33,356 nucleotides of DNA. Origin: Desulfobacterales bacterium (GTDB taxonomy: Bacteria; Desulfobacterota; Desulfobacteria; Desulfobacterales; 4be13). The stretch is from contig JAOZRQ010000008.1 of the NCBI GenBank assembly GCA_029940115.1, forward strand, positions 1 through 33,356, written 5' to 3'. Shown here in pieces: positions 30,801-33,356 of the stretch. Below the pieces are notes generated by a model, which ran no database searches, was not told where the DNA came from, and was given only the letters and a program-made list of their open reading frames with translations. Made by a program: the position numbers and the translations under genes. How positions within the stretch are numbered: the stretch's first letter is position 1; each line of letters starts with the position of its first letter.

Positions 30801-32855
30801 ATAAACGAACAGGTTCGGGTCGGTCAGCGTGTTGACGCCGGTGACCAAGGCCGCGTCGCATTCATGACTTCTCAGACTCTGACACGCCAGATGGATCGCC
30901 ACAAGGGAGGATGAGCATGCGGTGTCTATGGGGAAGTTCGGCCCCCGAAGGTCAAGGAGGTGGGAAAGCCTGCCGGCCGCGGTGCTGAACATGGAGCCGG
31001 TTCCGGAATAGGGATGGATGTCCGACAGGTCGGGGGGGGAAATCCGTCGGCCGAGGAAGTCCGTGGAGCAGATTCCCACGAAGACGCCGGTCCTTGTCCC
31101 CCTGAGCGACGAGACGGGCATCCCCGCATTTTCCAATGCCTCATAAGTGACCTCCAGGAGGAGTCGTTGCTGGGGATCCATGGACCCGGCCTCCCCGGGG
31201 GAGATTCCGAAAAACCCGGCGTCGAAGTCCGTGACATCGGTGTCCGGGAGGAACCCGCCCCATTTGGCGATGGTCTTCCCGGGGGCATCCGGGTCGGGGT
31301 CATAATGTTTGGTTGGGTCCCAGCGACTCGGAGGCACTTCGACGACCGCGTCCCTGCCGCTTGCGAGCAGGTCCCAGAAGCGGTCGGGTGTGCTCGCGCC
31401 TCCCGGAAAGCGGCATCCGATTCCCACGATGGCCACCGGCTCGTTTTGGATGTCGGCCCGGTTCGGCCCGGGGACAGGTTTCGGACTCGGAATCCCCCTC
31501 TCCTCCGGCGCGATCAGGGAGATCAGGTGTTCGGAGAGGGCCTCGATGGTCGGGTGGTCGAACGCGACGGTGGCGGAGAGGGATATTCCGAGTTCGGATT
31601 CCAGGAGATTCCTCAGACGGACGGCCGTGAGGGAGGTCAGCCCCATGTCGAGGAACCCCTGCCGGTCATCCGTCGGGGACATTTTTCGGCTGGTCAGGCG
31701 GCTGACTCTGTCTCTGACAAACTTCGCCAAGATGTGTGCCCGCTCGGCAGGAGGGGCGTTTCTCACCCGATCCGGGATGTCGGTCATTTTTTCAGATCTA
31801 TCTTCCCCAATTTTCCTCAGACATGATTCAAGAAGGTGCCGATCCGCGTCACTCAGTCTGTCCGGCTCCGCATGGCAACCAGCTCCGTAAAGGGTCGCCA
31901 TCGTCTCGTTCAGCGCGTCCCTCTCACCCTCCTCACGTCTCAGTGTACCGGCTACCAAGCAATTTTCGGCGAGACGTTCCTGAAGAGACTCATTCATGGC
32001 CGAGGAAAGCACGGGATGCGGGCCGACCTCGACAAACACGTCATAGCCGTCCTCCATCATGGCGGCGAACGCGTGTGAGAAGAGAACTCTCCCCCGTATG
32101 TGCGCGGGCCAGTAAAGCGCGTCGAAGTCGTCCGGCTCGGCGGGCGCGCCCCGGAATGACGAATAGACCGGGATCTCCGCCGGACGGATGCGGATATCCC
32201 GTATCCTCCGTCGGAACTCCTCCCGGAAGGGGCCGATGCGGGAGCTGTGGAAGGGGATGTCAATGTTGAGCATCCGACAGAAGATGCCCCTGCCCTCAAG
32301 CGTGGCGGCAATCTCCCCAAGTGTCTGCCCGTCCCCGGAAAGGACGGTGGTCCTCGGGCTGTTCTCGGCCGCGATGCCCACAGTTCCGGGCCGGTCTTTT
32401 ATGATCCCCCGGACATCTCCGGATGGCAGGGAGACATGCATCATCTCGCCTTTTCCCATGACCTGCCGCATCAGCACACAGTGATGCCACACCACATGGA
32501 TGGCATCTTTCAGATCAAGCACACCCGCGGCATGTGCCGCGGCAACTTCGCCCGAGCTGTGGCCGACCACCCCGTCTGGAACGAATCCACGCTCCCGGAG
32601 CAAGGCCGAGAGCGCGACTTGGATGGAGAAGATGCAGGGATGGGCGATCAGGGACTCCTCCATGCGGGAGTGGGACGCGTCCCTTGTGACCTCCTCCGCT
32701 ACGGACCAGTCGGCATGCTTGCCCAGCAGGCAGTCACATTCCTCAATTTTCCGGCGGAACACGGACTCGCTTCCGAAGAGTTCCGCCCCCATCGTCCTCC
32801 ACTGGGAGCCAATGCCGGAAAAGACAAAGGCGAGTCTCCTTTCTGAGTGTCTCAT
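24831..32855 (-). CDS. Type I modular polyketide synthase, loading AT-ACP followed by KS-AT-DH-cMT-KR-ACP (ORF1)
   Basis: 2674-aa ORF. Motifs: [16 protein letters not shown] (AT-L), [13 protein letters not shown] (ACP), [15 protein letters not shown] and DTACSSSL (KS), [20 protein letters not shown]/HAFH (AT), [17 protein letters not shown] (DH), [13 protein letters not shown] (MT), [11 protein letters not shown] (KR), [12 protein letters not shown] (ACP). GGGAG lies 4 nt upstream of the ATG. Confidence 0.97.
   Translation of the reverse strand: [2674 protein letters not shown]
26940..27560 (-). other. ORF1 C-methyltransferase domain
   Basis: [22 protein letters not shown] ... [35 protein letters not shown]. 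Confidence 0.85.
27405..27496. repeat. Hexanucleotide repeat in ORF1 at the N-terminal edge of the MT region
   Basis: gggcag gggcat gggcaa aggcat gggcag ggg preceded by a C-rich arm ccctgccccttcccctgcctgttccccttcccc; encodes [28 protein letters not shown]. Confidence 0.88.
29864..29919. repeat. Degenerate heptanucleotide repeat (8 x 7 nt) in ORF1 KS-AT linker
   Basis: gcggctc ccgggtc gcagact gccgctc gcggctc gcccctc gcggctt gcccctt; encodes [18 protein letters not shown]. Confidence 0.9.
30150..31450 (-). other. ORF1 KS domain
   Basis: [43 protein letters not shown]. Confidence 0.9.
31980..32845 (-). other. ORF1 loading AT domain (predicted monocarboxylic starter)
   Basis: [10 protein letters not shown]...[15 protein letters not shown]...VVWHHCVLM...DIPFHSS. 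The conserved Arg of the other ATs (ERxR) is His here. Confidence 0.8.
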
Positions 32856-32877
32856 GTTTCTCCCATGTAAATCAAAT

Positions 32878-32946
32878 TTAGTACATGCATTGTTTGGTTC
32901 CAGTTTGCTTGTTGCTGTAGGGTTCAGGTCCGTTTGTCGCCGTCAT
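32878..32946 (-). CDS. Candidate 22-aa upstream ORF (MTATNGPEPYSNKQTGTKQCMY)
   Basis: ATG preceded by GGAAGG at 8-nt spacing; ends 22 nt before the ORF1 start. Too short for confidence. Confidence 0.2.
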   Translation of the reverse strand: MTATNGPEPYSNKQTGTKQCMY

Positions 32947-33144
32947 GTTTGATGCCTTCCGTTTTTTTGCCTTGGTGTAAGAATTTGTGTCTGGTTTTTG
33001 GCAAGAAACTTTTGTCCGTTGTGAACTACAAGGACGGTTTATAAGAAGGGGCCTCAAATCCCATTGTCCCGAGGTTGATTCTTGGTTTCGGCGCAAGCTT
33101 TCAGAGTGCCGGCTCAAGCATGAGGGAGCTCAACAAAAGGGAGT

Positions 33145-33231
33145 GCAAGAAGGGCGGTCTCATTGCCTTTCAACCTTCACAACTTGAGACTCATTGCCTT
33201 TCAACCTCAATGACTGAGTAGCCCTTCTTGC
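33145..33231. repeat. 11-bp perfect inverted repeat flanking two 18-bp direct repeats in the ORF1 leader
   Basis: gcaagaagggc (33145-33155) and gcccttcttgc (33221-33231); ctcattgcctttcaacct at 33159-33176 and 33190-33207. Confidence 0.85.
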
Positions 33232-33248
33232 GTTTTAACGCGTTTTCC

Positions 33249-33277
33249 CTATTACCAAGAAAAACTTGGAATGTCAA
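33249..33277 (-). promoter_or_regulatory. Candidate sigma70-type promoter upstream of ORF1
   Basis: Minus strand: TTGACA - 17 nt - TAATAG. Perfect -35, weak -10. The spacer holds the palindrome CCAAG-TTTTT-CTTGG. Confidence 0.4.
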
Positions 33278-33305
33278 GCAAGGTGTTGTTCCCCCGCGTT
33301 TGAAC

Positions 33306-33341
33306 CGCGGATCAGGTGGATTACGCGGATTCCACAGATTG
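33306..33341. repeat. Degenerate 9-nt tandem repeat
   Basis: cgcggatca ggtggatta cgcggattc cacagattg. Confidence 0.6.
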
Positions 33342-33356
33342 CCGTCCTTCCTTGCT

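Noticed and set aside
32987-33187. Plus-strand 66-aa ORF in the leader region
   Set aside because: No recognisable motif; spans the leader repeats.

Overview
The window is almost entirely one minus-strand type I modular PKS/NRPS hybrid operon of four consecutive genes. The last gene runs off the left edge at position 1. In transcription order, right to left: ORF1 (32855-24831) is loading AT-ACP / KS-AT-DH-cMT-KR-ACP. ORF2 (24576-13600) is KS-AT-DH-cMT-KR-ACP / KS-degenerate AT-second AT. ORF3 (13685-3843) is ACP-aminotransferase(GSA-type)-C-A-PCP / KS-AT-KR-ACP. ORF4 (3846 to <1, partial) is TubC-like docking-C-A-PCP-C... The layout predicts an AT-loaded starter, two alpha-methyl ketide units, a beta-amino ketide (AMT), a Thr-like residue, a ketide extension, then an Asn-like residue and more beyond the window. 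No TE, tailoring, transport or regulatory gene, tRNA, rRNA or CRISPR is visible. The most notable signals are: (1) a tandem AT in which the first copy has lost Ser, Arg and the His subdomain and a second intact AT follows; (2) degenerate 7-nt and 6-nt tandem repeats placed specifically in interdomain linkers and at the ORF2/ORF3 junction, where loss of one 7-nt unit would fuse the two genes; (3) a 374-bp perfectly identical tract shared by two A domains of different predicted specificity; (4) an array of inverted repeats forming a 24-bp hairpin between ORF1 and ORF2; (5) a long leader with a candidate promoter, a hairpin and a 22-aa uORF. All domain boundaries are approximate and read by eye. 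No searches or alignments were run.
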